From positions 23,579,949-23,643,948 of the forward strand of contig OY740774.1 of NCBI GenBank assembly GCA_963513935.1: DNA of 64,000 nucleotides. The letters are read 5' to 3'. Source of the stretch: Aphrophora alni (Eukaryota; Arthropoda; Insecta; Hemiptera; Aphrophoridae). Made by a program: the position numbers and the translations under genes. Below the pieces are notes generated by a model. It saw nothing but the letters and a program-made list of their open reading frames with translations, ran no database searches and was not told the DNA's origin. Positions 23,105 to 34,005 of this stretch are shown one piece after another. Positions within the stretch are counted from its first letter, which is position 1. Every line of letters begins with the position of its first letter.

Positions 23105-23295
23105 TCATAATCCCCTTCTAAAGAAGAAAAGAACGTACAATAACGGCAGAGTCGGAAGAAAACAAGAGTTAGTCAAGAGAGACTTGATGGGGAAGATGAA
23201 AGAGAAAGATCTCATTCAAGTTTATATGGAGAAAAAAAAATTATAGGTCCAGATATGTTCCCTTGAATATGCCCGACTCACTACAGTGAAACCGG
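23105..23295 (-). repeat. SINE family A copy
   Basis: Lacks the tail hairpin. The body (GAGTTAGTCAAGAGAGACTT) and head palindrome (GACTCACTACAGTG) are present. Confidence 0.8.
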
Positions 23296-23382
23296 AAAGT
23301 TTGTTACCTACTTTTTGATAGTAAAAATAGTTTAATTGGTCTAAATATTTGTGGTTTAAAAGCAAAAACTTACATAATATCC

Positions 23383-23523
23383 TTAAAAAAAAAAAGAACA
23401 TAAAATAAAGAATACGGGAATAGCGTCAAGATCAGAAGAGAAAACGAGTTGCTTGAAAGGGACGTTGAAAGTAACCTAACCTAACCTGATAAGAAAGATG
23501 AAAGGGGAGGATCTAATCCAAGG
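23383..23523 (-). repeat. SINE family A fragment with CCTAA run
   Basis: Body only. A short (AACCT)n run (23473-23490) sits where other copies read GAGACCTGATAGG. Confidence 0.8.
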
Positions 23524-23529
23524 TGAACT

Positions 23530-24228
23530 AGAATTTTCGTTAACGAGCACAAAATTTGTATTAATTACTTAGGCAATATGATCAATTGTGACTCAAATTC
23601 GTAATAATTTAATATAATAGTTTTAAATTCGTGAATATTAGAAATATTTTATCGCGTATATATCGAAAACGGTTAACTTATTATTTTTTTTAAATACGAA
23701 TTCAAAGTAGCTCAAAGATCATTATAAATTGTCGTTTGAATTAATAAACGCATTAATTGTAAGTAATTGTGTTCAAGATTTATTTCAATATTAAATATAA
23801 TATTAAATATCTGGAACTCCGCACGCCTATGGTCGGTATTAGTATATTGTAATGATAATTAACTTCTTCCAACCAGTAACTTAACGGTGTAATTGAAACA
23901 GCTCATTTTGAAGCCCATAGTACGCGTGATATTATTGAAACTCACCATACACACGCAACGTTTTATCTGGATCTACAGTAGAGTGACATGTGATTCTAAC
24001 AGAAGTCACGGATCGATAACGTAACTTAAATAGTATACTATCGATTGTTAGAGGCAGATATAATAAAGTTTCAATTAAATTATGTAGCAATTTACTTTGC
24101 TTTTAGGTTACGTGTAAAAGCTCAATGATTGATAAGGGGTTAAAAAATATTAAAAGGTATTACACGGAAAAAAAAAATGAAATTATGTCTCGCTTAAATT
24201 TGGCAACAAACATTCCCAGAAATGATTT
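23530..24228. other. No gene seen
   Basis: Very AT-rich sequence, with no recognised element. Confidence 0.4.
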
Positions 24229-24230
24229 TT

Positions 24231-24372
24231 CGTTGTTGTTTAAGGACGAAAAACCTCCTCGGTCAGCATAGCCTCGAATAATCTAATGGCGACAGGGTTT
24301 GAAGATAACATGAGTTGGCCAGGAGAGACCTGAAAGGAAAGATATGTAATTCAGTAGGTTTCATCGGGAAAA
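24231..24372 (-). repeat. SINE family A fragment
   Basis: Tail (TTGTTGTTTAAGGACG) and part of the body; the head is missing. Confidence 0.8.
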
Positions 24373-24374
24373 AA

Positions 24375-25050
24375 TAGAAAATTTTGTTTTTTTACATTCT
24401 TATTTTATTCTAAAAATAAAACACTTTTTATCTCAAACACTTTATACTCACAACTTATTTGTAACAATATTTGGGGATCTCTACGTCTTCAAGAAATGTT
24501 TCTCGAAATATAAGAAGAAAAAAAGAAAAGGGGGAAAAAACAGTTTCAGCAAAAATATAAGAGACGGAAAAGGTATATTTTACCCTAATAAAGCTTAGAT
24601 ATTTAAAAAAATCTAGTTGGTTGGTACTACAACGAAAAAATGGATATACAATTCTCTGAGCTTTTACGAGTTTTCTCGTTAAACCATGGTTTTCGGGAAA
24701 GAAATCTTGAAGTTAAAGAGACTTCAAAATATTTGGTTAAAGATCTTTAAAAATTAAAGTCGCATTAAAAGAAACTTTCAGATAAAAGTTCATAACCGAA
24801 ACAACATAAAATAAAGACAATTTTATTGGTTGTTGGAGAGAAAATCCAAACTGTTAATTTATCAACAATCCTGGTATAAAACCAGATTATTATTTATTTA
24901 TTTATTATTCCACAGATCATAAAGGTGTCGGAATTGTCAACAGGTTACATAAAACCTTAACTAAATGATTAAAAAAACAGAAAAAAACACAAACATATAA
25001 ATAAGCTCATTATACAACAAGCAATAAGAAAACATCGAAAAAGATACTAT
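24375..25050. other. No gene seen
   Basis: AT-rich with purine-rich patches; no coding match. Confidence 0.4.
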
Positions 25051-25052
25051 TT

Positions 25053-25440
25053 AACCCCAATTTGGTTGTACAAAAATTTTATAACAGAGTATTAGGGAAT
25101 ATCGTAAACGCGCCATGGTACGTTTGTATTGAGAATCTACATTGAGATCTCGGTATATCAGCACTGACAGAAAATATCAAACACTTCGTGGCCAAGCATG
25201 TAGCCAGACATAGAGGCCCTTCAGCTGTTGGATACTCAGAATCAAGGAATAAGACGTGAAAATGATTTAGTCTAGTTAAATTTTGACTGAGTTATCCATA
25301 AACATTGAGTTATAGTTTAGTTATTTCAGCTCTTGTATCACTGAGGATGGCGACTTTGTCGTTGAAACGAATTTCTTTAAATAAACGTAATTGTGTGAGA
25401 TCTTCGTGTTCTTTTGGAACCATTTTTATTTTTATTGTCC
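25053..25440 (+). pseudogene. Jockey-type LINE 3' end remnant
   Basis: The frame at 25079-25261 reads FYNRVLGNIVNAPWYV and continues like the C-terminus of the ORF2 at 19490-22135 (RGIVDAPWYI), with one internal stop. A 3' UTR follows; at 25341-25367 it holds CTGAGGA, a GGCGAC/GTCGTT hairpin and GAAA, the order of a hammerhead core. Confidence 0.7.
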
Positions 25441-25928
25441 GAATAAAAAACAATTAAAAAAATATTAAACAAAAAGAGTTTCTTTCGACTTACAATAAGA
25501 ATGTAGAAAATAAAACAAAAAAAACTAAGTTATTTCTCGAGAGCTATAAATACACTTTACACTCGAATTTCATACAAAATTTGTCCTACAACAACAGTAT
25601 ATATTCCTGCTATTTTTAATATTATTAGATTATGTGAGAGTTATACAAAAGATAGGTTCCCAAGTGATAGCTGAGTCAGTTAAGTTCTGTGACCATGTGA
25701 CATGACAATAATAAACCTGAATCAGCTGCTTTATTCAGCGTATGATAAAGAATCTCGTTTAATCAATGTTAATTTGACGCAAATAAGTTTTATTGCATGC
25801 TGAGTAGTAATTAGCTGTTTTAAAATCAGCTAAGGTCGTAAATGAACAATTTAGACGCAGTTGTAGGAAACTATATTTATATATAGATAAATATCAAAGA
25901 CTACCTACTTTATTTTACTTACACAATC
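25441..25928. other. No gene seen
   Basis: AT-rich; no recognised element. Confidence 0.4.
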
Positions 25929-25930
25929 CT

Positions 25931-26260
25931 TTTGGTCATAGTTGCTTTGTAAAAAAAAGGAAGAAAAAAGCATAAAATAAAGACACTCAGCTCCAAGGGC
26001 GTACCCAGGATCAAAACTAGGGGGGGGGGGGCAAGCCATGGTCATTCAATATACAATTGATTATTAGAATAGTTATTTCAAGAATTGTATTAAATTCCAG
26101 CAACAAAATGTATAATAAAGATTTATTATTATGCTTCCAGGGGGGGGGGGGGCAGCTGCCCCTCGCTGGGTACGCCCATTCTCAGCTCTAGAAAATTCTA
26201 ATACCGTCAAAGTCGGAAGAGAACAAGAGGAGTTAGTCAACAAGAAAGAGTACCAAGAAA
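25931..26260 (-). repeat. SINE family A copy interrupted by a MITE
   Basis: The tail half is 25931-25993 and the body resumes at 26181 with CTCAGCTC repeated, then GTCAAAGTCGGAAGAGAACA. The head is lost. Confidence 0.85.
25994..26180. mobile_element. hAT-type MITE, 187 bp
   Basis: The inverted ends share GGGCGTACCCAG (5' end CAAGGGCGTACCCAG, 3' end CTGGGTACGCCCATT). They are flanked by the exact 8 bp direct repeat CTCAGCTC (25986-25993 and 26181-26188), the duplication length of hAT elements. Runs of 11-12 G lie inside each end. There is no coding capacity. Confidence 0.88.
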
Positions 26261-26261
26261 A

Positions 26262-27155
26262 GACCCAAGAAAATTTTTTTAAATTTGTTTTTCCTACCAA
26301 TATATCTGCGATCCTTCAATACACAATATTAGCTACGACTTTGTTCAGCACTAAAACGGTTATTTTGTAAAATTCACAAGTTTTGAGATATTTGGAATCA
26401 AAATGTTTAAATGAACAACATTTTTGCAACGCTCAAGTAAAACATTATAGGAGTTTGTAGACACGGCAAAATAATATAAAATATATTAACAATTTTGGCA
26501 TTGAAGTTTCGATCAGTTCTAGATATATTTTGTTTTGAAAAAACAAACAAACAACAAGACAGACGAAAAAGGTTACTTTTTGAAAATATATATATATTTT
26601 TTTCTCTATTTTTGATGTTAGAATCACATAGGTTTGGACATCCTGAATATAATATCCGTTCTGGAGAAATTCACTCATAGCCCTGTGACGTAAAGAAAGG
26701 TATCTTTTATTTCGTCAAAGTCACACCTTTTCCAAATCAATCTTAAGGTGTATTCAGCTACTTTATACATCCGAGCATAATACTTAACGACTTCTTTTAC
26801 CTTGAACTTACAACCACATCGCGTGCACAGACCTTCAGAAGCCCTACAATTTCAACACAACTCGATAAATATTCTTTCTGTCGTCAAAGTGGGCCGTACA
26901 TTACACAAAAGTACTCACATTAGTAGTTCATAAAGAGAATTTATCGTGCTGGACAAATGCCCGAAACATCAATTTAATGGTGTTAAGTATGTGTGTAGGC
27001 TAGGCGAAGTGATTTTATGTGTTGTAAACTAAAGAATTCCAGTTAACGGCGATATATTAGTCATTGGTGTTTTAAGAGTCAAAATAATGTCGTTAAACGT
27101 AACCGTTTACAAGTTCTACATAATGATTTAACCTTGAATGGAATATTTATTGGTT
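26262..27155. other. No gene seen
   Basis: AT-rich. A stretch at 26680-26900 is less AT-rich but shows no frame with recognisable motifs. Confidence 0.4.
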
Positions 27156-27158
27156 TCT

Positions 27159-27543
27159 TTGTTGTTTAAAGGCAAAAAAGCTCTCGGTCATCGTCGCCTT
27201 AAGAACATAGGATGAAAAGAACATCAAATAAACATTTTTACGAATAGCATCAGAGTCAGAAAAGAAAAAGAGAGATCTGATTGGAAAGAAGAAAAATAAA
27301 GAACTAACCCAAGACTACACGAAAAAACTTATCGGTCATCATCGCCTTTAAAAAAATAGAAGAAAAAAAGAACATAAAATAATGACTCTTACCCCTTGAA
27401 TACTAATAGTGTTAGGGTTGGGAATCAAGAGACCTGATTTGAAAGAGAAGGATCTAACTGTCGTAGACTAGATTAAAAATGTGTACATCCAGCTAGGTTC
27501 CTTCGGGATTGCCAAACTCGTACTCACTGAAGTGAGCCTTGAG
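27159..27543 (-). repeat. Two SINE family A copies head to tail
   Basis: The first copy (27159-27328) has lost its head; the second (27329-27543) begins directly at the tail hairpin and ends with ACTCACTGAAGTGAGCC. The abutment suggests insertion of one SINE at the end of another. Confidence 0.85.
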
Positions 27544-27544
27544 G

Positions 27545-28310
27545 GATATGATGGGACGAAAATGCCACTGGTACAAATATAGTTTGTGTTAATAAGTAAC
27601 CAAAAAAAAAAAGAAAGAAAAACTAAAGAAATAATAAGATACCAAAAATGTACAAGATCATAGAAAGCGCGTTATCAAAATTTTCGTACTATCATAATTA
27701 GGAAGTAACAAAAATTAATTAATATTATTTACTGATTTCTATTTAATTTGTTCTTACCAAATATGAAACAAAAACCCATTTAATTAAAGAAGACGTAGAT
27801 ACAATCATTATTACAAATCTAATTTCCTGTAACCTAATTATATAACCAACTTACGAAATCAAAATTCAAAATAACCCGTTATTGTGTCACTACTCACCTA
27901 AGTGTGTTCCCATGTAAGTCCCCAGAAGTGTACAAAGAAATAAACACTCGACCTAATAGCATGTCCTCTGAGATGTTCCTTGCCAGCTTTATAATGGAAG
28001 TCAAGCATTAGCGGCCAGATAATTCAACGTTTGACTTATGCGAATGCATTAACTTTTTAATGCGTCACGCCATTATTAAATTAAGAGCCAGCTGTTCCGT
28101 GCATTAGCTGTTGCGATTTTAATGGATAAATTCATCCGCGAAGTCTGTAAACAAAATACTGATCCCTGCCGTTGAGGCTTTTTCTAGCATTATTACATAA
28201 TACATAATATACTATTTTTAATTTCGAAGCGTATGAGTAGGGTCTATTACTTAACCAGTAGACGTATAGGATTAGAGAGTGGTAATCACAAAACGTAAAA
28301 AGTAATTTTC
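27545..28310. other. No gene seen; possible conserved non-coding patch
   Basis: 27545-27870 is AT-rich. 27880-28180 is compositionally balanced, free of the local repeats, and contains CAGCTG and several TTTAAT/ATTAA homeodomain-like words. A regulatory role is only a guess. Confidence 0.3.
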
Positions 28311-28317
28311 GACGAAT

Positions 28318-28806
28318 ATACGAAAAAAGCGTACACCAGGAATCTTGCGAAATATGCGTACAGGATCAAGTTTTGACAGTTGAGGAGGGTAAGCTACGAC
28401 GTCAAAACATTTAGACAGGCGAAAAATGCGTACAACATTTAGGGTAAATGGATCTTTTAAAACCATTGAACTATATATCGATGGCTTAGAGTGAAAACAA
28501 ACCTGATTTCCATCACACTTTTCCCAGGCTGTGGACTGGCAAAATGATAGAGATATGTTGCGCTATCAATTTGGCGTGTTTAAAATCAGCGTGTAGCCTC
28601 GTCATATTTTTTTTTTTTTTACTTTTTAGTTATTTTTACTAACCTAACCTAACCTAACCTAATTTAGGGGTGGATGGCCGGGGTGGTGGTTTGTACGCAT
28701 TTTTCGCTTATCATATTTACCCTATACCCTCGTCAAATACCACTGTTTCCCCTTGTACGCATATTTCGCTGTACGCATTTTTCGCTGTACGCTTTTTTCG
28801 TGCCAC
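28318..28806. mobile_element. Foldback element with GCGAAAAATGCGTAC iterons
   Basis: Left end: three direct copies of a 14-15 bp unit (28321-28334, 28347-28361, 28419-28433). Right end: four copies in the opposite orientation (28693-28707, 28755-28769, 28771-28785, 28787-28800). GGGTAAAT or its complement also accompanies the inner units on both sides. The centre holds a poly(T) run and (CCTAA)4. There is no ORF, and the superfamily is unknown. Confidence 0.7.
28639..28661. repeat. (CCTAA)n, telomere-type motif
   Basis: Four perfect units next to a poly(T) run, at the centre of the foldback element. Confidence 0.9.
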
Positions 28807-28889
28807 CTTTTCGACATGCCGTCCATCCGTCGCCATTGTCGTCTGTACGTAAACATGAAAGCGACCCCAAAAGTTAGGTTTTATTTCCA

Positions 28890-29017
28890 TTGTTGGTTAA
28901 AGGGGAAAAACTTCTGTCATCTCGTCTTATAAACCAAAAAACAATAAAGAAAAGCATATAAAATAAAAACCTCTGGCCCACGAATACTCTAATAAATAAC
29001 GCCAGGGTCGGAAGAAA
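28890..29017 (-). repeat. SINE family A fragment
   Basis: Tail and part of the body; cut at GTCGGAAGAA where the next foldback starts. Confidence 0.8.
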
Positions 29018-29300
29018 TATATCTTAAGGACGAAATAGGATAACCTACATATCCTACCATACAGTATAACAAACACACAGAACACAATTCTCATAAAAAA
29101 AAAATACGCCTAAGTATCACCTAAGTATCAGGTCAGTTGTGGTTTGGTTGGTGTAGCTGATGTATCACTGAAGAGGACGACCTTGTCGTTGAAACGCGTC
29201 TTATACTTAGGCGTATTTTTTTTATGAGAATTGTGTTCTGTGTGTTTGTTATACTGTATGGTAGGATATGTAGGTTATCCTATGTCGTCCTTAAGATATA
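29018..29300. repeat. Foldback with ~100 bp near-perfect arms
   Basis: The left arm 29018-29117 and right arm 29203-29300 are complementary except for one substitution and a two-base A-run difference. The 85-base centre contains a hammerhead-like sequence. Part of the right arm also belongs to repeat E. Confidence 0.95.
29162..29206 (+). ncRNA. Hammerhead-ribozyme-like motif
   Basis: In order: GTATCA (stem I, pairing with TTATAC at 29201-29206 with one mismatch), CTGAAGA (core CUGANGA), GACGAC-CTT-GTCGTT (stem II, 29176-29190), GAAA, a very short CGCG stem III, and TC cleavage-site bases. One extra G (29175) precedes stem II, which departs from the consensus. Short palindromic stem III loops of this kind (ACGCGT) are known from hammerheads in Penelope-like retroelements. 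Activity is unproven. Confidence 0.4.
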
Positions 29301-29697
29301 ATATCCGGGTTTGGCGATGTTTTGTGGTTATCGTCTCCGGATTAGGATAACGATAACGGAGGGAGGATGTTCTGAAGTTCTGGGATGTTTATAGGAGAAA
29401 ACTTTTTAGATATCTTATGCTGTTCGGGATATTTTTTAAGAGAGATGAGTTGGTAGAGAAGGGTCCTGTTATTAAATTGTTTATTTAGAAAGGTAGGATA
29501 TATTTAAGTAGAGTCTAATAACGCTTCCCTCCTGACATATACTCGCCTTAAGTATAAATCACATTTAATTGAAATTGAGATGACAGCAAAGTTCACTTAC
29601 GGTTTTGTCAATTATTCATGAACAGTACGTTTCTTTACTTAGATCCTCAGGGGCTCACTTTAGTGAGTACGGGCTTTGGCAATGCTGAGGTGACGTA
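29258..29697 (+). repeat. Repeat E, copy 2
   Basis: The inverted duplicate of 15845-16290, ending in a SINE head (29645-29696) where similarity breaks off. No coding frame was recognised. Confidence 0.9.
29645..29696 (+). repeat. SINE family A head only
   Basis: CTCAGGGGCTCACTTTAGTG to GCTGAGGTGAC, truncated by a junction at about 29697. Confidence 0.85.
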
Positions 29698-29721
29698 AGT
29701 AGTATAGTTTTTGATGGAAGT

Positions 29722-29764
29722 ATAACCCAAGACTTCTTGAAGAAAGGTCTAGATCCAGCTAGGG
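29722..29764 (-). repeat. SINE family A head-side fragment
   Basis: ATAACCCAAGACTTCTTGAA to ATCCAGCTAGGGC. Confidence 0.65.
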
Positions 29765-29819
29765 CTTTCTCTAGTCCGCTACAGCTATACCTTATATGTG
29801 TGCCCCTGCGAGGAATTAA

Positions 29820-30365
29820 GTTAGAAACATAAAATGTGGTATAGAGGACTAATTTTCCCCCTTGTTTAAACCCGAAAATCCTCTCGGTCATCATTGCTTT
29901 ATAGTAAAAAGAAGAAGGAAAAAAGCATACAATTAAGACCCTTAGTCTTTGAATACTTCTATAGCATCAGGGTGGGAAGAAAACAAGAGTTGGTTATAAG
30001 AGAGCCGATAAAAAAAAAGATGAAAGAAGGGATCTAACCCAACACTACATGAAGAAAGGCGCAGATCTTAATGAGTCATACCATATAAGTGAGCTTCTGA
30101 GGGGGACTGACTTTAAGAACAGGAAATTTGGTATAGGGGACTTGTTTTTCCTTTTATTTTTTAAAAACGAAAAACCTCTCGGTCACCATTGCCTTATAGA
30201 AAAAGAAGAGTGAAGAAAGCATACAATAAAAGACCCTTAGCCCTTGAATAGCGCCAGGGTCGGAAAAGAAGAAGAGAGATGAAAGAGAGGAAAATAACTC
30301 AAGAGAATTTAATGAATGATGTAGATCCAGATGGATTCCCTTGGGATTGCCATGTTCTAAGACTC
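29820..30365 (-). repeat. Tandem pair of SINE family A copies with flank
   Basis: Copies at 29858-30104 and 30146-30362. The ~35 bases preceding each are also alike (GGTATAGAGGACTAATTTT and GGTATAGGGGACTTGTTTTT), so the pair looks like a segmental tandem duplication rather than two insertions. Confidence 0.8.
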
Positions 30366-30369
30366 TAGA

Positions 30370-32058
30370 GTGTGTTCATATAGAACCCTATTAAAATTCA
30401 AAAAAAACTAATTGAAAATATCAATTTGGCAGTAATTTAAAACAGTTTTTTCGTTCATATCTTGAAAGTTATTCAATTTATAACACACTAAACTAGATAA
30501 AAATATGTAAATATCAATTTTGCATGTAATGGTACCTCTACAACGACAAATAGCGATGGTATTGTCAAAAATGTAATTTTAAACTTTGACCTTCAAACAA
30601 AATGTGATATTCTTTTAGTTAGGAGATCTGGTAGGTTTAAGTGACAGACACGAGCATAGTGATCGGAGGTTCCTATGTAAACAATTATGAAGTTCAAAAA
30701 ACAACGGTTTTAAATAAACTTACCTTATACAACGTATATATTGTATAAGGATCGCCACGTATCTTGACTGATGGTTTAGCAAGCGCTGGGTTAGGCGAGG
30801 GGAGGAGTGCGGGTACTTTCCTAAAAACATTGGTTTTCTAATGTCACAACTAATGTCCGTGAACATATTATGTATACCCGAGTTTACGATATCACACCTC
30901 CGAAACGGCCAGTTCAATTTTGACGAGTGACCTATCAAATTAAAGGAAATATTGTCAAATGTTATATTACGGAGGTTCAACTTTTTACATAACTTGTTAT
31001 AATTTATATCTTGAAAAAAGTAGGAAAAAACAGTGATTTTTCGTGCGTAGAACTGAACATAGCGGTTATTTACATCGGAGTATTGAACAAACTAGAAGTT
31101 CTATCAAAAATATTTTCGAATACATTTTTAAGATCAACTAATTTGCTACAACTTTCTCACTGGAAATTTGTTTCTACGACAAAAATAAAAAAAGTCCTCG
31201 CTTACTGACTTTTTCATGTCATTTTGTTTCAACTTTCTAATATTTTTCATTATTAAAAATTACACATAATTTTAAAACTAAAATATATTTATACCGTTGT
31301 ATGCGGAAATTCATGCAGAAAAGGTATATATAAGTTTCATTGTAGTTTTATTATTCTCAAGATGTCTAGGAACGTGTAAACGACAACGCACTCAACGCTC
31401 TGGATTACTCCGTTTTGCTGTATAGTTTGATGCGCGGATCGCTGGCGCTGGTTCGCTATTTCAGAATGGCTAGTAGCGCCGATTCATCGGTCAAGATCTG
31501 TAGCCACCCTTATACCCGTTAATCTACCAATAAAATTTAACATATGAGGCCAAAGAAACCAACTTTTGGACATTTAATTTTAGAAGGTCTGCATGTATTT
31601 ACATTGTATGACGTAATACAATCAACGTTTTTAAATTTAAAATTGTGAAACAATCGTTGAACATAATACATATTCTATTAAAAGATCTCTACGCTGTGGG
31701 GGTCAGAATATATATTTTTACATAAACTTAATTTAAAAACATTCAATTTAAAATACACGCAGAGAACATGCAATCATTATTAACTAAAGCGTTACCATAG
31801 CGATGAATATAACAATGTTAATTTCCATGTAAATTTACCCCTTGTTATAAATTTAATATTAGCTTATTTTGAGGTTATGTTCACACCATTTCTCAAATCG
31901 AATGCGCAGAACTTCTGAACAGTGTTAAGTAGTAATGTTTTTCTTAAATCGTAAGCAAAATTGATTTTCAAATTTGAAGGAAAATATCATTGTGGTCTTA
32001 CAAGTTGAAAGAGTTTTTGAAAAGTTTGTAGTCTGTACATACTTATTGCGGGTATTTA
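30370..32058. other. No gene seen
   Basis: Mostly AT-rich. 31360-31520 is GC-richer (GCGCGGATCGCTGGCGCTGG) and unexplained. A TATATAAG lies at 31326, but no gene was recognised downstream. Confidence 0.35.
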
Positions 32059-32060
32059 TT

Positions 32061-32283
32061 CTTTTGTTGTTTAAAGACAAAAAACCTTATAGTCATTATC
32101 GCCTTGTAATAATGATTTTTAAATAAAAATAATAAAAGAAAATACAATATGACCTTGAATACTCTAATAGAATAAGGGTCGGAAGAGAACAAGAGTTGGT
32201 AAAGACACGATAGGAAAGGAAGAGATCTAACCCAAGACTACAAGAGCTGCAACTACCATACTCACTATAGCGAGCCCCTTAAG
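32061..32283 (-). repeat. SINE family A copy
   Basis: Tail TTGTTGTTTAAAGAC to ACTCACTATAGCGAGCCCC; part of the head side is deleted. Confidence 0.85.
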
Positions 32284-32539
32284 GAAGTATGTTTGTATAA
32301 AATTTGATTTGGAGGCTAGGTAGGCTAAGTTTCAAAAATTGAATTGAGAGTCCCTGAAAAATCAAAACATCAAATATCGATTTTCACCGTAGAAACTTCA
32401 ACAATTTGAATTTATTTCTTGTATCAAAGTCTCTTTGAGTGAAAGTAAACTAACTTTAAATTATAGGTCAAAAAGTCATTATGAAACATATACCCGCATC
32501 GTATTTCTAACTGGTGTGACGCGATGCGTAGAACAGTCA

Positions 32540-32890
32540 TCCCGACTCATCGAGGTTGGGATTTCTGTCGCGCTTTGAGATGCAATCTTGGTTGCACGGT
32601 TAACCGCGAACTGGATTACCAAAGCATTGAGTAATCAGCTGTGGCTACAGCTCAGATGGAAAGCCTATGACGTGCGAAGAAGGAGTGACGTGGCATCCAT
32701 GAACTCAATACGACTGGAATCGAGCCGTCCCAATTTTTAGTTTAATTTATTTTAGTGAGGCTCCCTAAATTAAATGTGGGGCTGAGTTACGGTGAATGGG
32801 GTTTCCGAGATTCTCTGGAAAGCCGGTATTAGACATCGGGCCGCGATAAATCCATTTTTTAGAGAGATGTGTCCGCTCGGAATGAAAAAT
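32540..32890 (+). repeat. Dispersed repeat B, copy 2
   Basis: Blocks matching 5436-5725: CCGACTCATCGAGGTTGGG, CCTATGACGTG, ACGACTGGAATCGAGCC and GGGTTTCCGAGATTCTC. Confidence 0.55.
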
Positions 32891-32894
32891 CTAT

Positions 32895-34000
32895 GCTGGA
32901 TCACCCATATTGTGTTCTATGATCCTAAGACTGTGTTAGAAACAAGAAAAACAGTTTTCTTAACCGTGTAGGGCCTAAACATTTAAAATATCAAAACTAT
33001 ATACAAACAAACGTAATCAGGGAAAAAAAAACACAACTAGGGGAATTATGGTTTCCATTATTTAAATTGCATTATGGCTGAATTAAAAATTTCTCTACTT
33101 TAATTAATGCTGAAATTTGTCCGGGTAATTCCCCACCAGAAGTGACTACAAGGGGTGACATTCTATACTCATGAGAGAGATATATAAAGAGGTGGTTTAT
33201 CCCGATGAAATCGTTAGGTAACTATCTCGTTGGCACTGAACCCTTATTGTATAACAGTGTAAATGATCTTTGTTAAACTTAGAGATTGTAATTTTCTTGT
33301 GTTACTGTATAATTATAACAAATTTCCGAATAGCCTAAACCATAAAAATAATGCAAAAATCATTTTCCGTAATTCACACCAATCACTCTACCACACTGTA
33401 TATTATTCCGTTATTTTCAAACCTCCGTATACTACAAAAATAGAAACCCATTCAACAGTTAAATAAAAAAACCTCGTTAAAACAAACCCAATCTGCCAAA
33501 TAAAAAAAACGTTATAACCAAACAATAAAACCAGCTAAAAATATACAAAAAAATGTGATGGATGTTTTATCAGATGAAATGAAAATGTACAAGTACAAAA
33601 GAAAGATTGAAACGAGACGAAACAAACTTTGAAAACAGTAGCAGCGATCTAATTAAGATTGCGGTGGTAGCAACATTGCCTTCACACTGCTATTATCAAA
33701 TTTCACCACCTCCCGTCCCTACTCACCTTTGGAAGGGGGAGAGGGGAGTCAAGTCGGCTGATTGAAGGTCGGAGAAAAATTAATTGCTTCCAAAAAATGA
33801 GAAAAATAACTGAGTTTTTAAATAAGATGAAATAAATATTTGTGTGTGTTGTAGCCTAAACCGCACCGTACAAAGGAACAAGTGTCTAGAAATATGGCCG
33901 CCACAATGTAATAAAAGTTGAATTAATCAAGAGTCCAGTGGCAATTCTTTTATACAGGATCAATGGATCATAATATTCTTCAATAAACTCATAATTTTAA
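32895..34000. other. No gene seen; possible core promoter
   Basis: A TATATAAAG at 33179-33187 lies in a less AT-rich patch, but no recognised coding region follows. The rest is AT-rich apart from G/C-rich 33640-33780. Confidence 0.3.
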
Positions 34001-34005
34001 CAACT

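Noticed and set aside
33179..33187. TATATAAAG as a core promoter
   Set aside because: TATA-like words are expected often in DNA this AT-rich, and no gene follows.
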